A stretch of DNA of 64,000 nt from Rhizobium aethiopicum (lineage in GTDB: Bacteria; Pseudomonadota; Alphaproteobacteria; Rhizobiales; Rhizobiaceae): positions 1-64,000 of the forward strand of contig NZ_JACIFV010000004.1 of the NCBI RefSeq assembly GCF_014197535.1, in the 5' to 3' direction. Position numbers and translations under genes: made by a program. Shown here piece by piece: positions 27,697 through 36,835 of the stretch. Below the pieces are notes generated by a model. That model was given only the letters and a program-made list of their open reading frames with translations, searched no databases and had not been told where the DNA came from. The stretch's first letter is position 1. Every line of letters starts with the position of its first letter.

Positions 27697-28608
27697 TTAC
27701 GGATATTGTGCGCCGTTCGTCTTGGTATAGATCGAATAGACCGAGCGGGTCGCGGTGATGAAGAGTCGGTTCTTCTTGGGGCCGCCGAAGGTGAGGTTGG
27801 ACACTGTCTGCGGCACTTTGATCTTGCCGAGCAACGTGCCGTCGGGTGAGAAGCAATGCACACCATCACCCGCGCTCGTCCAGAGATTGCCGCTGACATC
27901 GAAACGAAAGCCGTCGGGATGGCCGGCATCGAGGCTGCAGAAATAACGGCTGTTGGCAAGCTTTCTGCCGTCGACGACATCGAAAACTCTTACATGGCAA
28001 GGCACTTCGTGTTTGCCCGAACCGGAATCGGCAATGTAGAGTTTCGTTTCATCGGGCGAGAAGGCAAGGCCGTTCGGCTGGATGAAATCCTCGACGACGG
28101 CGTCGATTCCGCCGCTTGCGGGGTCGATCCGGTAGACGTTGCGGGTCAGCTGCTCGGGTTCGGCCTTATGGCCCTCATAGTCCGAGAGGATGCCGTAGGT
28201 CGGGTCAGTGAACCAGATCCCGCCGTCCGAATGGACGACGACGTCGTTCGGCGAATTCAATCTCTTGCCCTTGTAGCTGTCGGCGAGGACGGTGATGCTG
28301 CCGTTGAGTTCGGTGCGGGTGACGCGGCGGCCGCCATGTTCGCAGGAGACCAACCGGCCGTGCCGGTCCCGCGTATTGCCGTTGACATAGTTCGAGGGCG
28401 AGCGGAAGACGGAGACCGTCCCATCCGGTGTCCAGCGCATCATGCGTTCGTTCGGGATATCGCTCCAGAGAAGGCAGTTCAGGTCGGAAAACCAGACCGG
28501 GCCCTCCGTCCAGCGGCAGCAGGAATAAAGCTCATCGAGGGAGGCGCTGCCGATAACCAGAGCGGCGAAACGTTCATCGCGGATCTCATAAAGCGGATTG
28601 TCAGCCAC
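27697..28608 (-). CDS. SMP-30/gluconolactonase-family protein
   Basis: A 303-aa six-bladed beta-propeller lactonase. The metal-ligand positions are recognisable: Glu in CRWTEGPVWF, Asn in RLNSPNDVVVH, Asn in QPNGLAFSPDE and Asp in GHPDGFRFDVSGNLW. Family members hydrolyse sugar lactones. Here it could open the lactone produced by a sugar dehydrogenase in the region. The start is a GTG at 28608 preceded at ideal distance by GGAGGAA. An in-frame ATG at 28677 lacks a site. The SDR gene lies upstream on the same strand, 93 bp away, so a shared transcript is plausible. Confidence 0.87.
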   Translation of the reverse strand: MADNPLYEIRDERFAALVIGSASLDELYSCCRWTEGPVWFSDLNCLLWSDIPNERMMRWTPDGTVSVFRSPSNYVNGNTRDRHGRLVSCEHGGRRVTRTELNGSITVLADSYKGKRLNSPNDVVVHSDGGIWFTDPTYGILSDYEGHKAEPEQLTRNVYRIDPASGGIDAVVEDFIQPNGLAFSPDETKLYIADSGSGKHEVPCHVRVFDVVDGRKLANSRYFCSLDAGHPDGFRFDVSGNLWTSAGDGVHCFSPDGTLLGKIKVPQTVSNLTFGGPKKNRLFITATRSVYSIYTKTNGAQYP

Positions 28609-28701
28609 GCCAGTTCCTCCCTGAATGCGTCGTCCTTCTCGTAACGATAAATCCTCCCGGGTGCCAGAGCCCGGCAACGGGAAATGTAAGCTTGGGTTTT
28701 C

Positions 28702-29523
28702 TCAGAGAGCGGCGACCGGATGCGGCGAGCCGTCGTAAGCCCCCCAGATCGATTGATCGAAACAGATGACCGAGCCGGTCATCAGGCCGGATTCCGCCGA
28801 TGACAGGTAGGCGCAGGCGCGCGCCACCTCGTGCGGATCGACGAGCCGGCCGAAGGGCTGGTTCGCCGCCGCCTTCTCCAGCCAGTCGGCAGGTGCATCG
28901 TGATATTCGCGCTGGATGCGGTCCTCGCCTTCGGAGGCCATCCAGCCGATGTTGAGGCCGTTGACGCGAATGCGGTTGCGCAGCAGCGCATAGGCGGTGT
29001 TCTTCGTCAGGGTTTCCAGCGCGCCCTTGGAGGCGCAATAGGCGGCGATGAACGGCTGGCCGGCTTTGGCCGACATCGAGCCGATATTGACGATGGTGCC
29101 TTCGATCTTTTCGCGGCGCATGATCTTTACCGCCTCCTGCATCAGGAAAAACGGTGCGCGTACATTGACGGCGAACATGGCATCGAACAGCTCGGGGCTG
29201 GTGTCGAGAATGGTGCCGCGATCGGTGATGGCGGCGGCATTGACCAGGGCGTCGACACGGCCGAAGGCCTGGTCGCAGACGTGCACCACATTTCGGGCAT
29301 CCTCGACCTTGCCGAGATCAGCTTTGACATAGACGACCCTGGCACCGGTCGCAGCCGAAATCTCCGCGGCCTTCGCTTTGCCCTTGGCTTCGTTGCGGCC
29401 GCAGATGACGATGCCTTCCGCGCCGCGTTCGGCGAAGAGACGGGCGATGGTTGCGCCCAATCCCTGCGTACCACCGGTGACGATGGCAATCTTACCGTCG
29501 AGGCGGCCGTGATCTGTGCTCAT
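28702..29523 (-). CDS. Short-chain dehydrogenase (sugar-dehydrogenase-like SDR)
   Basis: A 273-aa classical SDR. Seen: VTGGTQGLGATIA (cofactor site), NAAAITDRG in place of the usual NAG, the catalytic Ser in NIGSMSAKAG, and YCASKGAL with Tyr/Lys. Asn in MFAVNVRAPF completes the tetrad. It may oxidise a sugar or polyol, with the downstream SMP-30 lactonase opening the lactone. It starts after CAAGGAG and is bordered upstream by a RIME-like element. The substrate is not determinable. Confidence 0.86.
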   Translation of the reverse strand: MSTDHGRLDGKIAIVTGGTQGLGATIARLFAERGAEGIVICGRNEAKGKAKAAEISAATGARVVYVKADLGKVEDARNVVHVCDQAFGRVDALVNAAAITDRGTILDTSPELFDAMFAVNVRAPFFLMQEAVKIMRREKIEGTIVNIGSMSAKAGQPFIAAYCASKGALETLTKNTAYALLRNRIRVNGLNIGWMASEGEDRIQREYHDAPADWLEKAAANQPFGRLVDPHEVARACAYLSSAESGLMTGSVICFDQSIWGAYDGSPHPVAAL

Positions 29524-29598
29524 GTGGTTGCTCCTTGGTGATGATGTGCGAATGGCCTCCCGCGGGGGTGCGGAAGGCTCTTAGATTGGTGCCGTGTG

Positions 29599-29710
29599 GC
29601 CCCCTCATCCGCCCTACAGGCACCTTCTCCCCGAGGGGAGAAGAGGAACCGAGACATCGCCTCAAATCTCTTCTCCCCTCGGGGAGAAGCCGGCAGGCGG
29701 ATGAGGGGGC
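29599..29710. repeat. RIME-like mosaic palindrome
   Basis: About 112 bp with terminal inverted repeats GCCCCCTCATCCGCC and GGCGGATGAGGGGGC, a perfect 15-bp match. Inside are CTTCTCCCCGAGGGGAGAAG and CTTCTCCCCTCGGGGAGAAG palindromes. It shares its ends and internal units with the element at 14826-14929. It lies between an upstream dioxygenase gene and a downstream SDR gene, both on the minus strand. Confidence 0.75.
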
Positions 29711-29723
29711 CCCTATCTCTACT

Positions 29724-30911
29724 TCAGCTCAATTTCTTCTGCGCCTGCTCGGCAAGCGCTGCCTTAAAAGTCTCGTCGCTCCAGCCTTCCCGCAGCGCCT
29801 CGTGCATCAACTGCGCCTGCGTCTTCGGCGCCAGCCCGCCGAGCGGCGGGTCGCGGTCGAGATTGGTGGGGAAGGAATAACCTTCGGCGCAGGCGGCGAT
29901 GGCGTTGGCGATTTCGTCGGGCGAGAGCCGGTCTCGCAACGCCTTAAGGGCGGGAAAGAGTCTGGCGCTCATTCTCTCTCGGTTGACGGTCTCCATGGCT
30001 CGTCCGAAGGCGGAGGAGACCTGCAGGAGGTTGGCGACACGCTTGATGTCGGCCGAGCGGTTGGTGCCGGCGGCGTGGAAGAGGGCGGGATTGAAGAAGA
30101 CGACGTCGCCCTTTTCGAGTGGCAGCTGGACGTGGTTGGCCTCGAAATAATCACGGAACTCCTGGCGCTTCAGCGCCAGATAACCTGGCACATAGGTCTG
30201 GCTGTGCGGCAGGAAGAGTGTCGGACCGCTTTCGAGCGGCATCTCGCAATGGGCGACCGCACCCTGCAGCGTCAACACAGGCGAGAGACGGTGCACATGC
30301 GCCGGGAATTGCTCGATGACCGCAGACGACTGGAAGCCGAGATGATAGTCGCGATGGGCCGACTGCGCCGCACCGCCCGGATTGACGCGGTTGACCTGCG
30401 CCGTCATCTGGTAGCTCGGGCCGAGCCAGGCTTCGCTTGCGAGCGCGATAATGGCGTTGCTGTAATATTCGGCGAAATTTTTCGGATCGGCGAGGCAGTG
30501 TTTTTCCAGCGAATTCCAGATGCGGTCGTTGGCGCCGGGCTTGGCGAAGTGATCGCCGCCGCCTGTCGAGGTGCGGTGCTGTTCCTCGATGATGGCCTCG
30601 AAAATCGCGCTGGCGCGGTCGATGGTGGCGGTGTCTTGGTAAGCATGCTTGAAAACGACGACGCCGGGGCCTTCACCGAAAGCTTCGCAGATTTCAGCCA
30701 GCACGAGGCGTTTGCCTTCGCCGGTTGCCGCCGCTGCCGTTACCTTGCTGCTGTCATAGATCAGCACGTTCTTCTCGACTGCTGAAGCTGTCGGGTAATC
30801 GGCAAGGGCGGTCGTCTTTTGCGCAAGGCGGCGAAAATCGCCGAGGTCGCAGGCGTCTTCGCTGAGCCAGACGCGGTCAGCGCGCAGCTTCTGCGAATTG
30901 TCGGCTTTCAT
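29724..30911 (-). CDS. Phytanoyl-CoA dioxygenase (PhyH) family protein
   Basis: 395 aa. The 2-oxoglutarate/Fe(II) dioxygenase core is suggested by the facial-triad HRDYH (His-x-Asp, about residues 185-189) and a distal His in FFNPALFHAAGTNRS, followed by an Arg (IKRVANLLQ) suitable for 2-oxoglutarate. The protein is longer than simple PhyH enzymes, with a C-terminal extension of about 90 residues. No signal peptide. The start at 30911 has AGGAGG at 6-8 bases. It is divergent from a LacI-type regulator, implying sugar- or polyol-linked induction. The substrate is unknown. Confidence 0.78.
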   Translation of the reverse strand: MKADNSQKLRADRVWLSEDACDLGDFRRLAQKTTALADYPTASAVEKNVLIYDSSKVTAAAATGEGKRLVLAEICEAFGEGPGVVVFKHAYQDTATIDRASAIFEAIIEEQHRTSTGGGDHFAKPGANDRIWNSLEKHCLADPKNFAEYYSNAIIALASEAWLGPSYQMTAQVNRVNPGGAAQSAHRDYHLGFQSSAVIEQFPAHVHRLSPVLTLQGAVAHCEMPLESGPTLFLPHSQTYVPGYLALKRQEFRDYFEANHVQLPLEKGDVVFFNPALFHAAGTNRSADIKRVANLLQVSSAFGRAMETVNRERMSARLFPALKALRDRLSPDEIANAIAACAEGYSFPTNLDRDPPLGGLAPKTQAQLMHEALREGWSDETFKAALAEQAQKKLS

Positions 30912-30977
30912 GATGGCTCCTCCTCTTTTTGATGAAGGCACTATACGCCGCGATGGCGGGTGATATAGATCAGAAAC

Positions 30978-30995
30978 CCATCAAAAAACCATCAA
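30978..30995. promoter_or_regulatory. Direct repeat CCATCAA in the divergent dioxygenase/LacI region
   Basis: CCATCAA occurs at 30978-30984 and 30989-30995, exactly 11 bp apart (one helical turn). It lies just before the GTG start of the LacI-type gene and within the 93-bp space to the dioxygenase gene. It could be an autoregulatory site, but short A-rich repeats arise easily by chance. Confidence 0.3.
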
Positions 30996-31004
30996 GCGGA
31001 TTCC

Positions 31005-32030
31005 GTGGCCCATCTCTTCCTCGTCAAGGACATTGCCTTCCAGGCCGGCTTGAGCACCGCGACCGTCGACCGCGTGCTGAACGGCCGGCCGGGTGTGCGT
31101 CAGCAGACGGAAATGAGGGTGAAGGCGGCGATCGCGGAGCTGGAAAAACAGCAGGCAGTGGCGATGGGCAGCGGGCGCATGCTGGCGATCGATATCGTTA
31201 TGGAGACGCCTCAGCGTTTCAGCGATGCGGTGCGCGCCGCCTTCGAGGCCGAGATGGCGACCTTCCTGCCCGGCGTCTTCCGCTGCCGCTTCCACTTTGC
31301 CGAGGTGATGAAGCCGGCCGAGCTGGTGCAGCTTCTCGATCGCATCCGGTTACGCGGCACGCACGGGATCGTGCTCAAGGCGCCTGACGTTGCCGAGGTC
31401 GCTGCCGCCGTCGCGCGGGCGGATGCGGCCGGCATTCCGGTGGTGACGCTGGTGACCGATCTGCCGAATTCGCTTCGCATCGCCTATGCGGGCGCCGACA
31501 ACCGGGCGGCGGGAGAGACCGCCGCCTATCTGATGGGCGAATTCCTCGGACGTGACGGAGGCAAGGTGCTGGTGACACTGTCGAGCGGGCGGTTCCGCGG
31601 TGAGGAGGAGCGTGAAATCGGTTTTCGCCGCATCATCCGCGCCCGTTACCCGGATATCGGCATCACCGAAATCAGCGAAGGGCACGGCAGCGACAGGGCG
31701 ACGGGAACACTTGCGGCGGCAGCGCTCGCGGCCGATCCCGCCATCAACGCCGTCTATTCGATCGGCGGTGGCAATCGCGCGGTGCTGGCAGCCTTCGATG
31801 CCGCCGACCGTCCCGTCCGAGTCTTTGTCGCCCACGACCTCGATGCCGATAACCGCGCCCTGCTTGCCGCAGGCCGTATCGGCTTCGTGCTGCATCACGA
31901 TCTCAGAACCGACGCCCGCTCGGCCTTCAGGGCGATCATGAGCCGGGCACAAGCACCGGGGCGGGCCGTTCCAGCTTCGCTTTCTTCCATCGAAATCGTC
32001 ACGCCCTATAATATGCCTACGGACGGTTGA
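31005..32030 (+). CDS. LacI-family transcriptional regulator (sugar-binding type)
   Basis: 341 aa. The N-terminal helix-turn-helix is FLVKDIAFQAGLSTATVDRVLNGRPGVRQ, and a type-1 periplasmic-binding fold covers about 60-330. In the helix-turn-helix, STATVDRVLNG replaces the more common TVSRVLN, seen in the subgroup often paired with ribose/inositol-type transporters. The start is a GTG at 31005 with a weak AAGCGGA site. It is divergent from the PhyH-family gene, which is the most likely target. Confidence 0.85.
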   Translation: MAHLFLVKDIAFQAGLSTATVDRVLNGRPGVRQQTEMRVKAAIAELEKQQAVAMGSGRMLAIDIVMETPQRFSDAVRAAFEAEMATFLPGVFRCRFHFAEVMKPAELVQLLDRIRLRGTHGIVLKAPDVAEVAAAVARADAAGIPVVTLVTDLPNSLRIAYAGADNRAAGETAAYLMGEFLGRDGGKVLVTLSSGRFRGEEEREIGFRRIIRARYPDIGITEISEGHGSDRATGTLAAAALAADPAINAVYSIGGGNRAVLAAFDAADRPVRVFVAHDLDADNRALLAAGRIGFVLHHDLRTDARSAFRAIMSRAQAPGRAVPASLSSIEIVTPYNMPTDG

Positions 32031-32094
32031 ACCAATCGACTTCCTTCCACGCTGAGTTCGGGCTACAGCTTCGGAACGTACAAAGGTGAGCGGC

Positions 32095-33312
32095 ATGGAT
32101 TACAGCGACGTCAGCACGATTGCAGCCTGGGTTACGGAGCAGGGGCTGAAGGGCGCTTCGGAAGCGGAGCTCATGACCGGCTTCTGCGCGGCCTGTCGCG
32201 ATGCCGGCCTGCCGCTCGACCGCGGCATGGCGCTGATGGACACGCTGCACCCCGTGCATGAGGGCCGGGCCTTCCGCTGGGACAGCGTCGAGGAGATCGA
32301 AACCGAATTCGAGTATGGCCCGACGGGCTCGGGCGAAGCGGCTGCGACCTGGCAGCGCTCTGCCTTCTATCATCTTTGGTCGGGCAACGAGCGGGAGGTC
32401 CGCCGACGCATCGGCTTCGGCGATCCGATCGATTTCACCATGCTCGACAAGATCGCCGAAGCCGGCAACACCGATTTCGTAGCAATGATGCATCGTTTCA
32501 GCGAAGCCGGCACGATCGGTGAGATGGATTGCTTCTTCTCGCATTTCGCAACCAAACATCCCGAGGGCTTTTCCGATCACGATCTCGCCATCCTGCGCAA
32601 GCTGGTGCCGGTCCTCGGATTGGCGATCAAGTGCGTTGCGCTCGGGCGCATCGCCCGCACCATCGCGGAAGTCTATCTCGGCGAGGATGCGGCGCGCCAG
32701 GTGATGGAAGGCAAGATCAGCCGCGGTAAATCGGAGCGGATCTCGGCCGCGCTGTGGTTTTCCGATCTGTTGAACTACACCAAGATTTCCGATCGCGTGC
32801 CACCGGAGGAAATCATTCCGCTGCTCAACGATTACAGCGAGGTAGCCATCTCGGCGATCCATGAGGCCGGCGGCAATGTGCTGAAGCTGATCGGCGACGG
32901 TGTGCTCGCCATCTTCAAGGGCGAGGTACCGGCCGAAACCTGCCGTGCGGCGCTCGGGGCCGAATCGCTGCTGCGGGAAAAGCTCGCCAAGCTGAATGCG
33001 GCGCGCGCTGCCGACGGCCGGGCGACGACCGACGTCTATATCGGCCTGCATATCGGCGATGTCTTCTACGGCAATATCGGCAGCCAGGACCGGCTGGACT
33101 TCACCGTCATCGGCCCCGCCGTCAACGAAGTCAGCCGGATCGCTTCGATGTGCCGTTCGGTCGACCTCAACCTGCTGATCTCCTCCGATTTCGCCGCGGC
33201 CATACCGGCGGAAGAGCGCGCCGCGCTTGCCTGCGTCGGACGTTATGCGTTGCGCGGGGTGCAGCGCGCCCAGGAACTCTATACGTTCGACAGCGCCCGG
33301 CTGAACGGCTGA
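32095..33312 (+). CDS. Class III adenylate/guanylate cyclase, paralogue of the 16045 gene
   Basis: 405 aa. The cyclase domain (about 218-400) shows FSDLLNYTKISD (metal Asp), LKLIGDGVLAIFKG (second Asp) and DFTVIGPAVNEVSRI with transition-state Asn/Arg. The N-terminal about 210 residues are soluble and carry no transmembrane helix. Architecture and spacing match the other cyclase, and the segments HIGDVFYGNIGS and HVGDVMYGNIGS correspond directly. The ATG at 32095 is chosen, 7 bases after AAAGGTGAG, rather than GTG at 32086. It lies 65 bp after the LacI-type gene on the same strand. The sensed signal is unknown. Confidence 0.87.
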   Translation: MDYSDVSTIAAWVTEQGLKGASEAELMTGFCAACRDAGLPLDRGMALMDTLHPVHEGRAFRWDSVEEIETEFEYGPTGSGEAAATWQRSAFYHLWSGNEREVRRRIGFGDPIDFTMLDKIAEAGNTDFVAMMHRFSEAGTIGEMDCFFSHFATKHPEGFSDHDLAILRKLVPVLGLAIKCVALGRIARTIAEVYLGEDAARQVMEGKISRGKSERISAALWFSDLLNYTKISDRVPPEEIIPLLNDYSEVAISAIHEAGGNVLKLIGDGVLAIFKGEVPAETCRAALGAESLLREKLAKLNAARAADGRATTDVYIGLHIGDVFYGNIGSQDRLDFTVIGPAVNEVSRIASMCRSVDLNLLISSDFAAAIPAEERAALACVGRYALRGVQRAQELYTFDSARLNG

Positions 33313-33334
33313 TATTCCGCCAAACATTCGAGGC

Positions 33335-34114
33335 TTACCGCAACAGGCCTTGGCCGCCGTCGATCCAGATAGGTGTGCCGGTGATGTGCCGGGCGCGATC
33401 GGAGGCAAGGAAGAGGATGGTTTCGGCAACATCCTCGCTTTTGCCTGCCCTTCCGCCAGCAATCGGAATATCGCCCTGCGGCCAGATGACCGGCACCTCC
33501 GTCTCCTCGCGACGGCGGCTATCGGTATTGGCATTGATATTGGTCTCGATCTCGCCGGGGCAGACGGCATTGACGCGGATGTCGTGGCGGCCGAGTTCCA
33601 GGGCAAGCTGCTGGACCATGGCGACCTGGCCCGCCTTGGTTGCGCTGTAGGCGGTGGCGCCCGGCGTCGTGAAGGTGCGGGTGCCGTTGATCGACGAGAC
33701 GACGACGATCGAACCGCCGCGGCGCTTCAGATGCGGAACCGTCAGATGCAGGGTCAGATAGGTGCCGCGCAGATTGACGGCAATGGTCTTGTCCCATTCT
33801 TCCGGCTTCAGATCGTCGATCGGTGCCCAAACGCCATTGATCCCGGCATTGGCGACAACGATGTCGAGGCCGTTGAAGGTCTCTGTGAGTTTCTGCACCG
33901 CAGCTCGCATTTGGCCTTCGTCGCTGGTGTCGGCGGTCAGCGAGATCGACTCGCCGCCGGCGGCCCCGATCTCGGCGCAGGTCTTCTCGACCTCGTCTGC
34001 CGTCCGGCTCAGCACTGCGACCTTTGCCCCTTCGGCGGCGAGTTTCAATGCGGCCGCTTTGCCGATGCCGGAACCGGCACCAGTGACCAGCGCAACCTTG
34101 TCCTTCAGCTCCAT
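33335..34114 (-). CDS. Short-chain dehydrogenase/reductase
   Basis: A 259-aa classical SDR with VTGAGSGIGKAAA, NAGINGVW, catalytic Ser in VVSSINGTRTF, and YSATKAGQ. Asn in AVNLRGTYL completes the tetrad. The start at 34114 has GGAGGG at correct distance; the frame runs 74 codons further without a site. Its neighbours are DoxX and galactonate dehydratase on the same strand, so a role in sugar-acid catabolism is possible. The enzyme is convergent with cyclase 2, 22 bp away. Confidence 0.86.
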   Translation of the reverse strand: MELKDKVALVTGAGSGIGKAAALKLAAEGAKVAVLSRTADEVEKTCAEIGAAGGESISLTADTSDEGQMRAAVQKLTETFNGLDIVVANAGINGVWAPIDDLKPEEWDKTIAVNLRGTYLTLHLTVPHLKRRGGSIVVVSSINGTRTFTTPGATAYSATKAGQVAMVQQLALELGRHDIRVNAVCPGEIETNINANTDSRRREETEVPVIWPQGDIPIAGGRAGKSEDVAETILFLASDRARHITGTPIWIDGGQGLLR

Positions 34115-34184
34115 GGGCGACCCTCCGTAACGTTCTGCAGATAGGCCAATGTTTGGCGCGGCAGTTCGTTCCGGAGGGAAAAGC

Positions 34185-34580
34185 CTAACGGAGGAACGTT
34201 TGCCGCAAGGCCCATCTCTCCGGCCCGTGGACGGCGGCGAAGAGCAGGCCGGCGAGGAAGGTGAAGTGATCGACGAAGAAGCCGAATTCGGCCTGGTTCT
34301 GTTGCCAATGGGACGGACCGTGGAAGGCGAACGCAAGGAAGATCACGTAGATGCCCGCCAGCAGGCTCGCCTCGGTGAAGAAGGCGCCCGAGATGAAGGC
34401 TAGGGCCAAGGCGATTTCGAAAAAGGCTGCGACCCAGGTGAGGAAGGTCGCCATCGGGAAGCCGGCGGCGGCAATGTAGCTCGCCGTGGCGCCGATATCG
34501 GCGAATTTGAAGCCGGCGGCCATGAAGAAGATGAAACTAAAGATGAAGCGGGCGATGATGATTGCGATTGCTCTGGCCAT
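34185..34580 (-). CDS. DoxX family membrane protein
   Basis: A 131-aa protein with four predicted transmembrane helices (about 5-25, 45-62, 66-88 and 100-118). The DoxX-type N-terminal block FIFSFIFFMAAGFKFADI is recognisable. DoxX proteins are small quinone-linked or thiosulfate-linked membrane components, but most bacterial members are uncharacterised. It lies between an SDR and galactonate dehydratase genes on the same strand. A terminator after dgoD separates it from that gene. Confidence 0.82.
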   Translation of the reverse strand: MARAIAIIIARFIFSFIFFMAAGFKFADIGATASYIAAAGFPMATFLTWVAAFFEIALALAFISGAFFTEASLLAGIYVIFLAFAFHGPSHWQQNQAEFGFFVDHFTFLAGLLFAAVHGPERWALRQTFLR

Positions 34581-34644
34581 GGGAAACCTCCTCTTGAGCT
34601 TCCATTATGACGCAGGAGATGGTTGATATCCTACAATGCGAATG

Positions 34645-34669
34645 AAAAAGGGCCGCTGGCGCGACCCTT
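34645..34669 (-). terminator. Rho-independent terminator of dgoD
   Basis: On the minus strand, AAGGGTCGC-GCCA-GCGGCCCTT forms a 9-bp stem with one G-U pair, followed directly by a run of T residues (complement of 34645-34649). It lies 8 bp after the dgoD stop codon. Confidence 0.75.
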
Positions 34670-34676
34670 CATTCTC

Positions 34677-35825
34677 TCACCACTCGGCAAAGCTGCCGTC
34701 GGCGTGCCGCCAGATCGGGTTGCGCCAGCGATGGCCCTCCTTGGCGCGCTCGATGACATAGGCCTCGTCGACCTCGATGCCGAGGCCCGGCCCCTGCGGG
34801 ATCGAGACGAAACCATCGGCATAGTGGAACACCTCCTTGTTCGAGACGTAGTCAAGGATGTCATTGCCGGTATTGTAATGAATGCCGAGGCTCTGTTCCT
34901 GGATGAAAGCATTGTAGCTGACGGCATCGACCTGCAGGCAGGCGGCGAGCGCGATTGGGCCGAGCGGGCAATGCGGCGCCAGAGCGACGTCATAGGCTTC
35001 GGCCATGGCGGCGATCTTGCGGCATTCGGTGATGCCGCCGGCATGGGAAAGATCCGGCTGGATGATGTCGACATAGCCGTCCGAGAGGACCTGCTTGAAG
35101 TCCCAGCGTGAATAGAGCCGCTCACCAAGCGCGATCGGTGTCGAGGTATGATTGACGATGTCGCGCAACGCTTCCTTGTTTTCCGAAAGCACCGGTTCCT
35201 CGATGAACATCAGCTTGTAGGGCTCGAGTTCCTTGGCGAGAACCTTGGCCATCGGCTTGTGCACGCGGCCGTGGAAATCGACGCCGATGCCGATATGCGG
35301 ACCGATCGCCTCACGGATGGCGGCGATGGTCTCGACCGCCCTTTCCACCTTCTCGTTGGTGTCGACGATCTGCATTTCCTCGCAGCCGTTGAGCTTGATC
35401 GCCTTGAAGCCGCGGGCAACCACGTTTCTGGCATTGTTGGCGACGTCAGAAGGACGGTCGCCGCCGATCCAGGAATAGACCTTGATGCGGTCGCGCAGCT
35501 GGCCGCCGAGCAGGGAATGGATCGGCTGGCCGAGCGCCTTTCCCTTGATGTCCCAGAGCGCCTGGTCGATGCCTGAGATCGCGCTCATATGGGCGGCGCC
35601 GCCGCGATAGAAACCGCCGCGATACATCACCGTCCAATGGTCCTCGATCAGGAAGGGATCCCTGCCGATCAGGTAGTCTTCCAGTTCGTGGACGGCGGCC
35701 TCGACGGTCAGCGCACGGCCTTCGACGACCGGTTCGCCCCAGCCGACGATGCCTTCATCGGTCTCGACCTTCACAAACAGCCAGCGCGGCGGAACGATAT
35801 AGGTGGTGAGTTTGGTGATCTTCAT
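34677..35825 (-). CDS. dgoD: D-galactonate dehydratase
   Basis: Dehydrates D-galactonate to 2-keto-3-deoxygalactonate in the De Ley-Doudoroff pathway. A 382-aa member of the enolase superfamily, mandelate racemase group. The metal ligands are visible in [11 protein letters not shown] (Asp), MFIEEPV (Glu) and [12 protein letters not shown] (Glu). The catalytic His is in [15 protein letters not shown]. The N-terminal [22 protein letters not shown] matches DgoD. A GntR regulator is 46 bp upstream on the same strand, and a CUT2 sugar transporter is divergent from it. The kinase and aldolase of the pathway are not in the window. Confidence 0.92.
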   Translation of the reverse strand: MKITKLTTYIVPPRWLFVKVETDEGIVGWGEPVVEGRALTVEAAVHELEDYLIGRDPFLIEDHWTVMYRGGFYRGGAAHMSAISGIDQALWDIKGKALGQPIHSLLGGQLRDRIKVYSWIGGDRPSDVANNARNVVARGFKAIKLNGCEEMQIVDTNEKVERAVETIAAIREAIGPHIGIGVDFHGRVHKPMAKVLAKELEPYKLMFIEEPVLSENKEALRDIVNHTSTPIALGERLYSRWDFKQVLSDGYVDIIQPDLSHAGGITECRKIAAMAEAYDVALAPHCPLGPIALAACLQVDAVSYNAFIQEQSLGIHYNTGNDILDYVSNKEVFHYADGFVSIPQGPGLGIEVDEAYVIERAKEGHRWRNPIWRHADGSFAEW

Positions 35826-35871
35826 CTTAGGTCTTAATCTCTTCTCGGATTTGCGATGGGACAGCGCGTGA

Positions 35872-36600
35872 TCATTTCGTTCTGCCGATCACCTTCTCGG
35901 CGGCGGCAAGGTCGCGAACCGCAAGGTCGAGCATGCGATTGGCGCATTCCCTCGCGCCGGTTTTGTCGCGCATGCGCAAGGCCTCGACCAGTTCGCCGTG
36001 AACGAGCACCGCATCCTCCCGGTTTTCAACGGCGATGTTGGAGGCATGCAGCGCATATTTCAGCGCCGCGTGAATGGCGCTCGACAGACGGCGGAACACT
36101 TGGTTGTGACTGGCGGTCAGCAGCACCGTATGAAACATTACGTCGGCATCGGTGAAGCTTTCCGGATCGCCTGCACTGTCGCGCATCTGACGCCAGGCCT
36201 TGTCGAGGTCGGCGATTTCCTGGGCGCTGGCGCGTTCGGCGGCATATTCTGCGGCCGCCGGCTCTATGGTGCGCCGGGCTTCGAGAATGCAGCCGAGCAG
36301 GTCGAAGTCCCTGATGTAGGGCCCCATCCAGTCGAGCACCTCGGCGTCCAGGATGTTCCAGTCATCCCGATCGCAAACGGTCGTTCCGACCCGCGGCTTG
36401 CCACGGACAAGCCCCTTGGATTCCAACACTTTTAATGATTCGCGGATCACCGTGCGGCTGACGCCGTAGAGTTCGCAGAGGTCGTTCTCGCGCGGCAGCG
36501 GCGAGCCCGAGGGATAGCGGTCCGCGCAGATGTCCTGAGCGATGGCCGCCGTCACGTTGCGGCGTACGCGCGGGCGGCGTTCGCTGCCGGAGGTTTCCAT
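35872..36600 (-). CDS. GntR/FadR-family regulator (DgoR-like)
   Basis: 242 aa. A winged-helix GntR domain (about 12-75: [32 protein letters not shown]) is followed by an FCD ligand domain with metal-binding His/Asp positions ([16 protein letters not shown]). It sits directly before dgoD and is divergent from the sugar transporter, so it probably represses both in the absence of a galactonate-type inducer. The ATG at 36600 is proposed with GAGGAA upstream. An in-frame ATG at 36705 would add a 35-residue extension not expected for the family. A 10-bp inverted repeat at 36735-36769 is its candidate site. Confidence 0.87.
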   Translation of the reverse strand: METSGSERRPRVRRNVTAAIAQDICADRYPSGSPLPRENDLCELYGVSRTVIRESLKVLESKGLVRGKPRVGTTVCDRDDWNILDAEVLDWMGPYIRDFDLLGCILEARRTIEPAAAEYAAERASAQEIADLDKAWRQMRDSAGDPESFTDADVMFHTVLLTASHNQVFRRLSSAIHAALKYALHASNIAVENREDAVLVHGELVEALRMRDKTGARECANRMLDLAVRDLAAAEKVIGRTK

Positions 36601-36734
36601 TCGGCCTTGTTCCTCAGTCGATTCCAACTTCACCTCTCCGCGCTCTCTCCCAGGCAGCCACCGAACCTGATTAACCGAATTCGATCCAGTTTGCGACGGG
36701 TCCATCCGTCTGTCGTCCCTATCCTATTATTCCA

Positions 36735-36769
36735 ATCATCATACATTGGCAATTGACTGGTATGATGAT
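36735..36769. promoter_or_regulatory. Inverted repeat ATCATCATAC-N15-GTATGATGAT
   Basis: Perfect 10-bp arms (36735-36744 and 36760-36769) with a 15-bp spacer containing TTGGCA and TTGACT, possible -35 elements for the rightward transporter. It lies between the GntR gene and the divergent binding-protein gene, 67 bp before the latter. It is probably the GntR operator. Confidence 0.6.
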
Positions 36770-36835
36770 TTAACCTAATTCATTGGGCGCTGCCTGGGAG
36801 GCAGTTGCTCGATTTCAGAGTTTAGGGAGAGAGAC

